From Flavobacterium sp. (GTDB lineage: Bacteria > Bacteroidota > Bacteroidia > Flavobacteriales > Flavobacteriaceae), in assembly GCF_017744675.1 (NCBI RefSeq), contig NZ_JAGIAV010000002.1, positions 682,001 to 746,000 of the forward strand: 64,000 bases of DNA, read 5' to 3'. The notes beneath the pieces were generated by a model. It had not been told where the DNA came from. It did not search any database and saw only the letters and a list, made by a program, of their open reading frames with translations. The translations under genes were made by a program, and so were the position numbers. Of this stretch, positions 9,713 to 18,618 are shown piece after piece; the first letter of the stretch is position 1, and each line of letters begins with the position of its first letter.

Positions 9713-10663
9713 TTACAACTTAACTTGTTTAAATTTTTCTAAATTGTTCAAAAACCAATCATAAGTTTTTTGAATTCCATCGTAAAGTTCAACTTGATGT
9801 TTCCATCCCAAATTGTGCATTTTTGAAACATCCATTAATTTTCTAGGAGTGCCATCTGGTTTGTTGATGTCCCATAAAATTTCTCCTGTGTGTCCTGTGA
9901 TTTTTTGAATAATAATTGCCAACTCATTTATCGTTAAATCAACACCTGTACCAACATTGTACAAATAATCAGGCAGTTTATTTTCCAAAGCAAAAACAAC
10001 CGCTTTTGCCAAATCATCAACAAATAAAAACTCACGCATTGGTTTACCACTGCCCCAAAGAGTTACAGGAGCATTATTATCTACTTTTGCATCATGAAAC
10101 TTTCTTATCATTGCTGGCAAAACATGTGACGTATTTAGATCAAAATTATCATTTGGACCATACAAATTGGTTGGCATAAGACTTACGTAATCTTTTTGAT
10201 ATTGTTTCCTTATGGCTTGACAAACTTTTACTCCACTAATTTTTGCAATCGCATACCATTCATTTGTAGGTTCAAGCTTATCAGTTAACAAGTAATCTTC
10301 TTTTAAGGGTTGTGGTGCTAACTTTGGATAAATACAAGAACTTCCTAGAAAAATAAATTTCTGAATATCATTTTTAAGCGCTGCATCAATTAGATTATTT
10401 TGAATCTGCATGTTCTCCATAATAAACTGATACGGATAATCATTGTTAGCCAAAATTCCTCCTACACGAGCAGCAGCATCAATAATGACATCTGGTTTTT
10501 CTGTTGCAATAAAATCATAAACCGCTTGCTGATTTCTAAGATCTAGCTCTTTACTTGAAAGACCAATCAAATTAGTATATCCTTCAGATAACAAAGTTCT
10601 CCAAATGGCATTTCCAACCATTCCAGAGTGCCCAGCTATATAAATCTTATTTTTTTTATCCAT
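9713..10663 (-). CDS. fcl: GDP-L-fucose synthase
   Basis: A 316-residue epimerase/reductase that turns GDP-4-keto-6-deoxy-mannose into GDP-L-fucose. The NADPH loop is GHSGMVG (11-17), the catalytic region GSSCIYP is at 107-113, and the YxxxK pair is Tyr137/Lys141. MPTNLYGPNDNFD is a strong family mark. It sits between the nucleotidyltransferase gene (14 bp upstream) and gmd (62 bp downstream), which fixes its pathway. Also called wcaG. Normal length, no oddities. Confidence 0.96.
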   Translation of the reverse strand: MDKKNKIYIAGHSGMVGNAIWRTLLSEGYTNLIGLSSKELDLRNQQAVYDFIATEKPDVIIDAAARVGGILANNDYPYQFIMENMQIQNNLIDAALKNDIQKFIFLGSSCIYPKLAPQPLKEDYLLTDKLEPTNEWYAIAKISGVKVCQAIRKQYQKDYVSLMPTNLYGPNDNFDLNTSHVLPAMIRKFHDAKVDNNAPVTLWGSGKPMREFLFVDDLAKAVVFALENKLPDYLYNVGTGVDLTINELAIIIQKITGHTGEILWDINKPDGTPRKLMDVSKMHNLGWKHQVELYDGIQKTYDWFLNNLEKFKQVKL

Positions 10664-10677
10664 TTTAATCTTTGAGT

Positions 10678-11103
10678 TTATTTTACTTTAGACAACTCCC
10701 TCACAGCCACTTCTTTTCTAAGCCCACTGCTTGAAAAACGATGATCACGTCTATTAAAGCACAATCTAATTCCTTTTTTTTCGCAATACTCCCTTCCTGT
10801 AAAATTTTTGTCTTTATACTCATCTCCAAGAATGCGCACATCAATTTTATATGATCTCAAAATATCTTCCAGATCAAGTTCTGTTGCGTATGGAATAATT
10901 TCATCAACAAACTTGCATCCTTTAAGCTGAATATATCTTTCGACCACAGTTTGTGCTGGTCTATTTTTTTCTGGTCTATCTAATGTTGGATCTGTTTGCA
11001 ATCCTACGATCAAATAATCACATTCTGCTTTTGCCTCCTCCAACATTTTTATATGTCCTGCATGCAGTAAATCAAAAGCACTAAAAGTTATTCCTACTAT
11101 CAT
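10678..11103 (-). CDS. TagD-like cytidylyl/adenylyltransferase family protein
   Basis: A 141-residue nucleotidyltransferase of the small HxGH class, related to glycerol-3-phosphate cytidylyltransferase. HAGH is at 14-17, a DPTLDRPEKNRP substrate loop lies near 57-70, RILGDEY is in the middle, and RFSSSGLR near 122-129 takes the place of the usual ISST-type phosphate-binding motif. It is the first gene of the polysaccharide operon and ends 14 bp before fcl. It probably activates a phosphorylated polyol or sugar as a CDP or ADP derivative, but the substrate cannot be told. A weak -7-like element lies upstream at 11247-11254. Confidence 0.78.
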   Translation of the reverse strand: MIVGITFSAFDLLHAGHIKMLEEAKAECDYLIVGLQTDPTLDRPEKNRPAQTVVERYIQLKGCKFVDEIIPYATELDLEDILRSYKIDVRILGDEYKDKNFTGREYCEKKGIRLCFNRRDHRFSSSGLRKEVAVRELSKVK

Positions 11104-11429
11104 ATTAAATTTAAATCAATGAATGCTCTAAGCACAGCTCCGCTCTTCCAACTCACATGAGTCAGAGTAAAAAAATTATTAGTTAAACAATTAAAAAAGA
11201 ATATGTTACACACTTAAAAAGCATATATATACTTTCAATTTTTTTGCAAAATTAGAATAACAAAGTGTTTATAAAAAGCCAGAAAGAAAGAAATGTCCTA
11301 TATTGTTACTTTTAAAACTTATTGGTCTTACCATAGGAAAAGTGGCAAATATTCTACATTACAACTAGCATAAGTAGTTTTTAAGGAATAAGAGCTACTT
11401 TTACGACATAAAAATGGAATATTGATAAA
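11104..11429. other. 326-bp divergent intergenic region
   Basis: This gap separates the minus-strand polysaccharide operon from the plus-strand secreted-protein gene at 11430. It is AT-rich. It holds one candidate minus-strand -7 box (11247-11254) but no clean two-part promoter, and no open frame or hairpin that I can support. A JUMPstart- or ops-like element was not recognised. Confidence 0.5.
11247..11254 (-). promoter_or_regulatory. Candidate -7 box for the polysaccharide operon
   Basis: The minus strand reads TAATTTTG, matching the Bacteroidetes -7 consensus TAnnTTTG. It lies about 145 bp upstream of the first operon gene. No TTG is found at the preferred spacing upstream, so support is weak. 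Confidence 0.3.
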
Positions 11430-12359
11430 ATGAAAATCATAGCTTTTTTGTTAATTCTTAATACTGTTACTGGTCAAAATTTTGGCCTCACAACTATTAA
11501 AAACGATAGCTCTTATAATTATGATTTAAAGAAATTAAAACCTCAATATTCTTTTCGTCTAAGCGATTCCATAAAAGAGACTTCGGGATTAATTGCTTTT
11601 GAAAATTTACTTTGGACACATAATGACGATCACGATACCACCATTTACGGTTTGGATACTTTAGGAAAAATTAAAAAGAAAATTAATGTTCCCGGAATTA
11701 CTAATCATGATTGGGAAGAAATCTCGCAAGACAGCACACATATTTATATCGGTGATTTTGGCAATAATTATTCGGGAAATAGAACGGATTTGAAAATCTT
11801 TAAAATTGAAAAGAAATCTTTTTTAGACCAAAACCCGAAAATTGAAACTATTTCATTTACTTATTCCAATCAAACCGATTTTTCTCCATCAAAACCAAAC
11901 AAAACTGATTTTGACTGCGAAGCTTTTATTGTTTCTAAAGACAGCATTTATCTATTTACCAAAGAATGGAAATCGTCTAGAACTTCAATTTATATCCTCT
12001 CAAATCAATCAGGAACTCAAGTTGCAAAATTAAAATCGACGTTAGACACAAAAGGCTTGGTTACAGGTGCAACTTATTTAGAAAACAAAAAATTAATTGC
12101 TTTATGCGGCTATACTAAAGTTGGAAAACCTTTTTTGTATCTGCTTTACGATTTTAAAAATCAAGACTTTTTATCTGGAAATAAAAGACGAATCGATTTA
12201 AAACTCCCTTTTCACCAAGTTGAAGGAATTGCAACAAAAGACGGACTTCATTATTTTATCACTAACGAATCTCTTGTTCGAAAACCTATTGTAAACAATC
12301 CTCAGCAAATTCATTATTTAGATTTGAGCGCTGTTCTAGGTTTGTATCTCCATAAATAA
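11430..12359 (+). CDS. Secreted propeller-like protein, function unknown
   Basis: A 309-residue protein with a short signal-peptide-like start (MKIIAFLLILNTVTGQ). The rest is rich in alternating beta-strand stretches with recurring acidic turn motifs: ETSGL near 43, DWEEI near 87, IYIGDFGNN near 100, DCEAF in the middle and VEGIAT near 270. This suggests a beta-propeller-like fold facing the periplasm or outside. The same motif order (SGL, DFESL, LEGA, FEGL) occurs in the product of 50146-50982, so the two may be distant relatives. No enzyme motif is recognised. It stands alone, diverging from the polysaccharide operon. Confidence 0.6.
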   Translation: MKIIAFLLILNTVTGQNFGLTTIKNDSSYNYDLKKLKPQYSFRLSDSIKETSGLIAFENLLWTHNDDHDTTIYGLDTLGKIKKKINVPGITNHDWEEISQDSTHIYIGDFGNNYSGNRTDLKIFKIEKKSFLDQNPKIETISFTYSNQTDFSPSKPNKTDFDCEAFIVSKDSIYLFTKEWKSSRTSIYILSNQSGTQVAKLKSTLDTKGLVTGATYLENKKLIALCGYTKVGKPFLYLLYDFKNQDFLSGNKRRIDLKLPFHQVEGIATKDGLHYFITNESLVRKPIVNNPQQIHYLDLSAVLGLYLHK

Positions 12360-12382
12360 TTCGCAAATGCGAGATAATAGTT

Positions 12383-12390
12383 TACTTTTG
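12383..12390 (+). promoter_or_regulatory. Candidate -7 box for uup
   Basis: TACTTTTG fits TAnnTTTG and ends 60 bp before the GTG start of uup. There is no TTG at the expected distance upstream. Between this box and the start codon lies a run of degenerate AT-rich words. Confidence 0.45.
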
Positions 12391-12450
12391 CAGAAAGTTA
12401 TGTTTTAGAAAACATTCATAACCCATAATTTATAACTTACAATTACAAAA

Positions 12451-14313
12451 GTGAATTACTTATCTGTAGAAAATATATCGAAGTCATTTGGCGAAAGAGT
12501 CCTCTTTGACAACATTTCTTTTGGAATTAATAAAGATCAAAAAATCGCTTTTATTGCAAAAAATGGTTCTGGAAAAACTACCATTATGAGTATTATTAAT
12601 GGTTTGGAAGAACCAGATACTGGTCAAGTTGTTTTAAGAAAAGGAATCAGAATGGCTTTCCTTTCACAGAATAATAACCTGCAAGATGAGCTTACGATTG
12701 AAGAAAGCATTTTTGCTTCAGACAACGAAACGCTTAAAGTTATTGAGGCTTATGAAAAAGCTTTAGAAAATCCTTCTGACGAAGAAGCTTACCAAAAAGC
12801 CTTCGATGCTATGGATCAGCATAATGCTTGGGATTTTGAAACGCAATACAAACAAATTCTTTTCAAATTAAAACTGGAAGATTTTAAACTGAAAGTCAAA
12901 AATCTTTCTGGTGGACAGAAAAAACGTCTTTCATTAGCTATAATTTTAATCAACCGCCCAGATTTATTGATCCTAGATGAGCCAACCAACCATTTGGATC
13001 TTGAAATGATCGAATGGCTTGAAAGTTATTTTGCTAAAGAAAACATCACTTTGTTTATGGTAACGCACGACCGTTTCTTTTTGGAACGTGTCTGCAACGA
13101 AATTATCGAATTAGATAACGGAAAATTATACCAATACAAAGGAAATTATTCTTATTACTTGCAGAAAAAAGAAGAAAGAATTACTTCTGAGAATGCAAGT
13201 ATTGACAAAGCTAAAAACTTATTTGTAAAAGAATTAGAATGGATGCGCCGCCAGCCAAAAGCGAGAACTACCAAGTCTAAATCACGTCAGGATGATTTTT
13301 ATATTATTAAAGAAAAAGCGCAAAGCCGACGTAAAGAAAATAAAGTTGAGCTTGAAATCAATATGGAAAGAATGGGAAGCAAGATTATTGAGCTTCATAA
13401 ACTTTCTAAAAAATTCAAAGACCGTGTTATTTTGGACAATTTCAGCTTTGATTTTCAGCGTGGAGAAAGAATCGGAATTATTGGTAAAAACGGAACCGGA
13501 AAATCGACTTTCTTAAACCTTCTTACAGGTACGATTCCGCCAGATAGCGGACGCGTTGTAAAAGGCGACACTATAAAAGTTGGATATTATACGCAATCTG
13601 GAATTAATCCGAAACCAGGACAGCGTGTAATTGATGTTATAAAAGAATACGGAGAATATATTCCGTTAGCAAAAGGAAAAATTATTTCGGCTTCACAATT
13701 ATTGGAGCGTTTTCTTTTTGACGCCAAAAAACAATATGATTATGTTGAGAAATTAAGCGGTGGAGAATTAAAACGTTTGTATCTGTGTACCGTTTTGATT
13801 CAGAATCCAAACTTTTTGATTTTGGATGAGCCAACAAACGATTTGGATATTGTGACGCTTAACGTATTGGAAAGTTTTCTATTAGATTTTCCTGGCTGCT
13901 TATTGGTAGTTTCGCACGACCGTTATTTTATGGATAAAATTGTCGACCATTTATTTGTCTTTAGAGGACAAGGCGAAATCGAAAACTTTCCAGGAAACTA
14001 TTCCGATTTTAGAGCTTATGAAGACAGCGCCGATGTAGCTCAAAAAGAAGAAAACAAGGCGGAAAAAAAAGACTGGAAACAGAATAATCCAACTGGAAAT
14101 CTATCTTTTAACGAACAGAAAGAATATCAAAAAATCGAAAGAGAAATTAAAGATCTTGAAGCCGACAAAGCCAAAATAGAACAATTATTCTCTGACGGTA
14201 AAGTTGCTGATGCTGATATTGAAAAGAAAGCAAACGAACTTCAAAATATAATTAATAAAATAGAGGCAAAAGAAGAACGTTGGTTTGAGCTTTCTGCTAA
14301 GCTTGAAGGATAG
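12451..14313 (+). CDS. uup: ABC-F family ATPase Uup
   Basis: A 620-residue cytoplasmic protein with two ABC ATPase domains and no membrane part. The first domain has a P-loop AKNGSGKTT (36-44), an LSGGQKKR signature and ILDEPTNHLD. The second has GIIGKNGTGKST, an LSGGELKR signature and ILDEPTNDLD. A lysine- and glutamate-rich, coiled-coil-like C-terminal tail of about 80 residues follows, as in Uup, which binds DNA and ribosomes. Family members act in translation quality control and suppress transposon excision. The start codon is GTG; the frame begins directly with the first ABC strand, so no earlier start is needed. Confidence 0.92.
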   Translation: MNYLSVENISKSFGERVLFDNISFGINKDQKIAFIAKNGSGKTTIMSIINGLEEPDTGQVVLRKGIRMAFLSQNNNLQDELTIEESIFASDNETLKVIEAYEKALENPSDEEAYQKAFDAMDQHNAWDFETQYKQILFKLKLEDFKLKVKNLSGGQKKRLSLAIILINRPDLLILDEPTNHLDLEMIEWLESYFAKENITLFMVTHDRFFLERVCNEIIELDNGKLYQYKGNYSYYLQKKEERITSENASIDKAKNLFVKELEWMRRQPKARTTKSKSRQDDFYIIKEKAQSRRKENKVELEINMERMGSKIIELHKLSKKFKDRVILDNFSFDFQRGERIGIIGKNGTGKSTFLNLLTGTIPPDSGRVVKGDTIKVGYYTQSGINPKPGQRVIDVIKEYGEYIPLAKGKIISASQLLERFLFDAKKQYDYVEKLSGGELKRLYLCTVLIQNPNFLILDEPTNDLDIVTLNVLESFLLDFPGCLLVVSHDRYFMDKIVDHLFVFRGQGEIENFPGNYSDFRAYEDSADVAQKEENKAEKKDWKQNNPTGNLSFNEQKEYQKIEREIKDLEADKAKIEQLFSDGKVADADIEKKANELQNIINKIEAKEERWFELSAKLEG

Positions 14314-14333
14314 TTGTTTTTTGTTTCATGTTT

Positions 14334-14361
14334 CAAGTTCCAAGTTCCAAGTTCCAAGTTT
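14334..14361. repeat. Four tandem copies of a 7-bp word (CAAGTTC)
   Basis: CAAGTTC occurs three times and CAAGTTT once, head to tail, 20 bp after the uup stop. It has the same style as the other short-period intergenic elements of this window but with a 7-bp period and no inverted arm. Confidence 0.9.
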
Positions 14362-14385
14362 TAAACTAAATTGAAAAAGCCAAAA

Positions 14386-14415
14386 TTGTAACTGAGACTA
14401 ATTTTCATATATTTA
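14386..14415 (+). promoter_or_regulatory. Candidate promoter of the FKBP gene
   Basis: TTG at 14386-14388, a 19-bp spacer, then TATATTTA at 14408-14415. This differs from TAnnTTTG only in the last base. It ends 23 bp before the ATG at 14439. Confidence 0.5.
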
Positions 14416-14438
14416 CGCACATTAAAAAATAATACCAC

Positions 14439-14909
14439 ATGAAAAAATTATTCGCATCATTGTTCATCCTAACATTTTTTGTTTCTTGTGTAAGCGATTC
14501 AGGATTAGAAAGAATTCCAGAAAAAATAGATTATCGTGTAGAAAACGAAAAAGAAATTAATGATTATTTGACTAAAAATAATTTAACAGCACAAAAATCA
14601 AGCACTGGCCTACATTATATTATCACACAAGAAGGAACAGGAAAACAACCTACTTTACAATCAAATGTTACTGTTACATATAAAGGAACTTTAACAAACG
14701 GAACTATTTTTGACCAAAATACTACAGGAGCAACTTTTCCATTAAACAAATTAATATTGGGATGGCAGGAAGCATTACCACTTTTTAAAGAAGGCGGAAG
14801 CGGGATTTTGTTTGTTCCAGCACATTTGGGCTACGGAAGCAGCAAGGTTGAAAATATTCCAGCAGGTTCTGTCTTAATTTTTGAAATAAAATTAATTACA
14901 GTAAATTAA
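14439..14909 (+). CDS. FKBP-type peptidyl-prolyl cis-trans isomerase lipoprotein
   Basis: A 156-residue protein. The N-terminus is a lipoprotein signal ending at FVSC (Cys17), so it is probably anchored in the membrane facing the periplasm. The C-terminal 100 residues form one FKBP domain: VTVTYKGTL, a FDQNT turn, a LILGWQEAL helix, and VPAHLGYGS followed by IPAGSVLIFEIKLI. It would speed proline isomerisation during folding of exported proteins. Single-domain FKBP lipoproteins include gliding protein GldI in Flavobacterium, but this one lies without gld neighbours and is shorter, so that name is not used. Confidence 0.9.
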   Translation: MKKLFASLFILTFFVSCVSDSGLERIPEKIDYRVENEKEINDYLTKNNLTAQKSSTGLHYIITQEGTGKQPTLQSNVTVTYKGTLTNGTIFDQNTTGATFPLNKLILGWQEALPLFKEGGSGILFVPAHLGYGSSKVENIPAGSVLIFEIKLITVN

Positions 14910-14936
14910 TTTTATTAAAAATAGAATATAACCCGA

Positions 14937-15716
14937 ATGCTTTTTCAAATAAAATCTTATCTAAAATTTCTTTGGCATTCTAAAAACGAACACGCTGTAC
15001 ATTCGCCTTTTGTTTTTAGTTTATTGACAAAATGTTTTTACGATAAGAAACCCAAACCAGAATATGCAATTTTAAAAAAGTACCGAAAATCGCTTTTGGA
15101 AAATAAAAATTTCATAGAAGTAACCGATTTTGGAGCGGGTTCTAGAGTTTTCAAATCCAATAGAAGGCAAATTTCTAAAATTGCGCAGACAGCCGGAATT
15201 TCGCCAAAACGAGCAGAATTATTATTTCGCGTAACAAACTACTTTCAGTCTGCAACTATTTTAGAAATAGGAACATCTTTAGGTTTAGCAACTTCTGCCC
15301 TAGCTTTAGGAAATCCCAAAACGAAAGTGGTTACTATTGAAGGTTGTCCAAATACGGCAAATGTTGCCCAAAAACAATTGGCTGAATTTGATTGCAATAA
15401 TGTTGAAAATGTAATTTCAGAATTTGAATCTTTTTTAATTTCTGAAAACATTCAAGCTACAAATTATAATCTTATATATTTTGATGGAAATCATTCTAAA
15501 AAAGCAACTTTAGCCTATTTTGATCTTTTGCTGCCAACCATCGACAATGACTCGGTTTGGATTTTTGACGATATTCATTGGTCAGAAGACATGGAAGAAG
15601 CTTGGGAAATGATTAAAAACCATCCTCAAGTAAAAGTCACGATTGATACTTTTCAATGGGGATTTGTATTTTTTAGAAGAGAACAACCGAAAGAGCATTT
15701 TATAATTCGAGCATAA
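14937..15716 (+). CDS. Class I SAM-dependent methyltransferase (O-methyltransferase-like)
   Basis: A 259-residue protein. The SAM-binding core starts with ILEIGTSLGLAT near 104-115, followed by VVTIEGC (motif II acidic residue), then IYFDGNHSKKATLAYF near 184, where family members place the metal/substrate Asp, and WIFDDIHWSEDM near 210. These are the layout of the class I fold used by small-molecule O-methyltransferases. The N-terminal 90 residues begin with FLWHSKNEHAVHSPFVF, a conserved-looking helical cap. The gene lies 27 bp after the FKBP gene and probably shares its transcript. Substrate unknown. Confidence 0.8.
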   Translation: MLFQIKSYLKFLWHSKNEHAVHSPFVFSLLTKCFYDKKPKPEYAILKKYRKSLLENKNFIEVTDFGAGSRVFKSNRRQISKIAQTAGISPKRAELLFRVTNYFQSATILEIGTSLGLATSALALGNPKTKVVTIEGCPNTANVAQKQLAEFDCNNVENVISEFESFLISENIQATNYNLIYFDGNHSKKATLAYFDLLLPTIDNDSVWIFDDIHWSEDMEEAWEMIKNHPQVKVTIDTFQWGFVFFRREQPKEHFIIRA

Positions 15717-15748
15717 AAAAAAGACGATCATTTCAGATCGTCTTTTTT
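15714..15748. terminator. Bidirectional rho-independent terminator
   Basis: A 7-bp stem (GACGATC/GATCGTC, 15723-15729 with 15736-15742), a 6-nt loop, an A-run on the left and a T-run on the right. It lies between convergent genes and can serve both strands. Confidence 0.9.
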
Positions 15749-15772
15749 ATTCTAATTCAAAATTTTCAAAAT

Positions 15773-16438
15773 TTATTTTTTTGCTTCTTTGTTTTCTTCA
15801 GATTTAGCTCCCATTCTATTTACAGTGTACATAGGTGCAAACTTAATTTTCAAACCAGCAATTTTTCGATTATCCTCAGCCGTGAGACCTTCTTTTTCAA
15901 CTGTATTTTTACGGCTGTCAAGAGCTTCATACATTAATTTAATTTCATCCCAGTCTTCTCTAGAATATTTGTCTTTATTATTTTCTACAGTATGAACAAA
16001 CTGCTGGTAAACGCTATGAATGTTTTTAGCATTTACCCAGCTAAAACTCATATCATCACCAATTCTTCCTGCACCAAATAAAGCATCTCTTAATTGCTGT
16101 TTTGGACTAGGAGCTGGGGCTGGAGGGGCAAATTGGGCGGTAATTTCATTTTTAAATTCTTCGTACTTAATTTTACTTGCATTTATTTTTTCTGTCGCTG
16201 CAGCATTATCTTTAATATCGGCCAAAGCAGCTTGAGCTTCCTGAGATCTTCTGTCATATTCGGCTTCTACACTTTTCCAATTGTCTTTTAAATCGGCTGC
16301 AGCCACATTTTTAACAGAGTCTACATATATTACGTAGTTTTCTACTGTTTTTTGAGCTTTCTCTTGTTTTTCATCTTTACACGATGTTAATCCTAGCACT
16401 AATACGGCAATTCCTGTAGCTATTTTGATATTTTTCAT
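15773..16438 (-). CDS. Lipoprotein of unknown function
   Basis: A 221-residue protein with a lipoprotein signal ending at LTSC (Cys20), followed by a charged, helix-rich body. Residues 25-110 are almost continuously helical with Lys/Glu/Ala spacing suggestive of a coiled coil. A short Pro/Ala linker (APPAPAPSP) follows, then a second helical segment with FSWVNAKNIHSVYQQF. It probably sits on the periplasmic face of a membrane. It is a monocistron, terminated by the hairpin it shares with the convergent methyltransferase gene. No function can be assigned. Confidence 0.7.
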   Translation of the reverse strand: MKNIKIATGIAVLVLGLTSCKDEKQEKAQKTVENYVIYVDSVKNVAAADLKDNWKSVEAEYDRRSQEAQAALADIKDNAAATEKINASKIKYEEFKNEITAQFAPPAPAPSPKQQLRDALFGAGRIGDDMSFSWVNAKNIHSVYQQFVHTVENNKDKYSREDWDEIKLMYEALDSRKNTVEKEGLTAEDNRKIAGLKIKFAPMYTVNRMGAKSEENKEAKK

Positions 16439-16464
16439 AATCTTGATTATTTTAATTAATTAAT

Positions 16465-16472
16465 CAAATTTA
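16465..16472 (-). promoter_or_regulatory. Candidate -7 box for the lipoprotein gene
   Basis: The minus strand reads TAAATTTG, an exact TAnnTTTG match 26 bp upstream of the ATG at 16438. No well-spaced TTG was found. Confidence 0.45.
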
Positions 16473-16726
16473 CCCATTACAAAACTTAAAAAATTACATT
16501 ATTATCACATTTTTAAAAATAAAAACATTTTAAAACTATAAAAAACACTCAATACTGATAATTATGCAAAACAATCTCAAAAACATATAACTTTTTTCTT
16601 TTCGAAAAACATATACTCTATTGCCTTATTTATAAAAGAGCTTTTGTAACAAAATCCAATTCTGAACTACTTATCCTTTTTATTGAAAAGTGTTTTGTAC
16701 TTTTAAATCCAAAATTGTAAAATGAG

Positions 16727-17419
16727 ATGGCTGAACCATTAATTAAAATAACCGACATCAAACGAAATTTTATTTTGGGAAATGAAACGGTTTATGTTTT
16801 AAAAGGAATAGATCTAGAGATACAAAAAGGCGAATATGTTGCTTTAATGGGACCTTCTGGATCTGGAAAATCTACATTAATGAATTTATTAGGTTGCTTA
16901 GATACGCCAACTTCTGGACATTATGTTTTGAATGGAAAAGATGTCAGCCAAATGCGAGATGACGAATTAGCTGAAATTAGAAATAAGGAAATTGGTTTCG
17001 TTTTTCAGACTTTCAACCTTTTGCCAAGAACTACCGCTTTAGATAATGTTGCTTTACCCATGATTTATGCCGGTTATGGAAAATCGGAAAGAATTGCCCG
17101 TGCCACCGAAGTTTTAAAACAAGTTAATCTAGCCGACAGAATGGATCACCAGCCGAATCAACTTTCTGGAGGACAACGTCAGCGTGTTGCTGTTGCCCGA
17201 GCTTTGGTCAACAAACCTTCCATTATTTTGGCCGATGAACCGACTGGAAACCTCGATAGTAAAACTTCTGTAGAAATCATGAAGCTTTTTGGCGATATCC
17301 ATGCTCAAGGAAATACGGTAATTCTAGTAACTCACGAAGAAGATATCGCTGCATACGCACATCGTATTATTCGTTTAAGAGATGGTTTGATTGAAAGCGA
17401 CACGAGAAAATCTGTCTAA
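16727..17419 (+). CDS. ABC transporter ATP-binding protein (LolD/MacB type)
   Basis: A 230-residue ATPase with Walker [10 protein letters not shown] near 43-51, a [12 protein letters not shown]-loop, the signature [15 protein letters not shown], Walker [14 protein letters not shown] and the H-loop LVTHEED. The Q-loop wording and the length are typical of the LolD/MacB/FtsE group, which works with FtsX-type permeases in lipoprotein release or mechanotransmission. No permease gene lies next to it, so its partner must be encoded elsewhere or be shared. The gene is followed by a short 8-nt-period element. Confidence 0.88.
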   Translation: MAEPLIKITDIKRNFILGNETVYVLKGIDLEIQKGEYVALMGPSGSGKSTLMNLLGCLDTPTSGHYVLNGKDVSQMRDDELAEIRNKEIGFVFQTFNLLPRTTALDNVALPMIYAGYGKSERIARATEVLKQVNLADRMDHQPNQLSGGQRQRVAVARALVNKPSIILADEPTGNLDSKTSVEIMKLFGDIHAQGNTVILVTHEEDIAAYAHRIIRLRDGLIESDTRKSV

Positions 17420-17459
17420 CCGTTTATTTGGTTAATCGTTTAATCGCAAAAGAGAAAAA

Positions 17460-17495
17460 CTTAGCATCTCAGCACCTTAGAACCTTAGCATCTTA
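17460..17495. repeat. 8-nt-period array (CTTAGCAT-type words)
   Basis: Four consecutive 8-mers CTTAGCAT, CTCAGCAC, CTTAGAAC and CTTAGCAT plus a half unit fill the space directly before the ATG at 17502. The same word family recurs, with an inverted arm, at 26409-26496 and 34809-34982. Confidence 0.9.
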
Positions 17496-17501
17496 ATAAA
17501 A

Positions 17502-18071
17502 ATGAAAGTATATACCAAAACAGGCGATAAAGGAACGACAGCTCTTTTTGGAGGAACTCGCGTACCAAAAGACCATATAAGAATTGACAGTTACGGAACT
17601 GTTGACGAATTGAATTCTTATATCGGATTAATTCGTGATCAGGAAATGGATTCGCATTATAAAACCATTTTAATCGAAGTGCAAGATCGTCTTTTTACTG
17701 TTGGTGCCATTTTGGCAACTCCGCAAGAAAAAGAAGTTTTAAAAAACGGAAAACTTCGCTTAGAAAATCTTGGCATAATTGACTCTGATATTGAATTACT
17801 CGAAAACGAAATAGATAAAATGGACGAAAGTCTTCCGCCAATGACTCATTTTGTTTTACCAGGAGGCCACCCAACCGTGTCACATTGTCATATAGCACGC
17901 TGTATTTGTCGTAGAGCAGAACGTTTAGCAGTGCATTTAAGTCATAATGAGCATGTTCCTGAAATTGCAATTACCTACTTAAACCGACTTTCTGACTACC
18001 TTTTTGTCTTGGCACGAAAGTTGTCCTCTGACTTAAAAGCGGACGAGGTGAAATGGATACCCAGAAAATAA
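17502..18071 (+). CDS. Cob(I)alamin adenosyltransferase, PduO type
   Basis: A 189-residue enzyme that attaches the adenosyl group of ATP to cob(I)alamin, giving adenosylcobalamin. Family marks are YTKTGDKGTTALFGG (4-18) for ATP binding, RIDSYGTVDELNSYIGL (27-43), CRRAERLAVHL near 131-141 with the ATP-contacting Arg residues, and YLNRLSDYLFVLAR near 158-171. Normal single-domain length. Together with the meaB gene at 39370 it implies a B12-dependent mutase, probably methylmalonyl-CoA mutase, elsewhere in the genome. Confidence 0.93.
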   Translation: MKVYTKTGDKGTTALFGGTRVPKDHIRIDSYGTVDELNSYIGLIRDQEMDSHYKTILIEVQDRLFTVGAILATPQEKEVLKNGKLRLENLGIIDSDIELLENEIDKMDESLPPMTHFVLPGGHPTVSHCHIARCICRRAERLAVHLSHNEHVPEIAITYLNRLSDYLFVLARKLSSDLKADEVKWIPRK

Positions 18072-18230
18072 ATCTTCTGGAAATTCCAAATTTTTGAAAT
18101 CCCAAATTCCAAGGAAAAAAGTAAAAATCCAGGAATTTAAATTACATAGCAAAATTCCGAAACTAGGCGCTGTAACTGCCTTTTTTGGGGTTTGGAATTT
18201 AAAAATTGGAATTTAGCAATTGACGTTCTT
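18072..18230. repeat. Inverted intergenic element with AATTCCAA-type words
   Basis: The left part carries AAATTCCAA, AAATCCCAA and AATTCCAA words. The right part carries the reverse complements (TTTGGAATTT, TTGGAATTT). The arms are imperfect. A tighter, perfect version of the same design is found at 58617-58690. Confidence 0.7.
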
Positions 18231-18259
18231 AAATTTTATTAAAATAAATCAAAATTTAC

Positions 18260-18289
18260 TTGTCTTTTTCAGTAAAAAATTTATTTTTG
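18260..18289 (+). promoter_or_regulatory. Promoter of the DUF2795-type gene (and probably secA)
   Basis: TTG at 18260-18262, a 19-bp spacer, and TATTTTTG at 18282-18289: an exact fit to the Bacteroidetes TTG-N19-TAnnTTTG promoter. Transcription would begin about 15 bp before the ATG at 18311. Confidence 0.8.
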
Positions 18290-18310
18290 CACAAACTAAA
18301 CAGATAACAG

Positions 18311-18532
18311 ATGTATTGGACATTAGAATTAGCATCTTATTTAAGTGATGCGCCATGGCCTGCTAACAAAGATGAACTTATTGACTACGCCATTAGAGCT
18401 GGTGCTCCATTAGAGGTGGTAGAAAACCTTCAGTCAATCGAAGATGAGGGTGAGATATATGAATCAATGGAAGAAATTTGGCCTGATTATCCAACAGACG
18501 AAGATTATCTTTGGAATGAGGATGAATATTAA
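18311..18532 (+). CDS. Small acidic DUF2795-like protein
   Basis: A 73-residue, strongly acidic protein (MYWTLELASYLSDAPWP at the start, and an Asp/Glu/Tyr-rich C-terminus). The layout of a short helix-turn-helix-like core with DELIDYAIRAGAPLEVVENL matches DUF2795-type small proteins, commonly found next to secA in Bacteroidetes. Function is not known. It has its own strong promoter, and a hairpin terminator separates it from secA. Confidence 0.75.
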   Translation: MYWTLELASYLSDAPWPANKDELIDYAIRAGAPLEVVENLQSIEDEGEIYESMEEIWPDYPTDEDYLWNEDEY

Positions 18533-18540
18533 AAAATAAA

Positions 18541-18579
18541 CCAAAGAAAAAAGTCTCATCATAGAGACTTTTTTTTTGG
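18541..18579 (+). terminator. Rho-independent terminator or attenuator before secA
   Basis: A stem of A-run plus GTCTC (18553-18557), a 6-nt loop and GAGAC (18564-18568) followed by a run of nine T. It ends about 40 bp before the secA ATG. Since no clear promoter lies between, read-through may feed secA. Confidence 0.75.
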
Positions 18580-18618
18580 TTCAAATACATATTATATAAT
18601 AAAGAAATACAATAAATC

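Noticed and set aside
14439..14909. Naming the FKBP lipoprotein gldI
   Set aside because: Shorter than GldI and without other gliding genes nearby; only the family can be supported.
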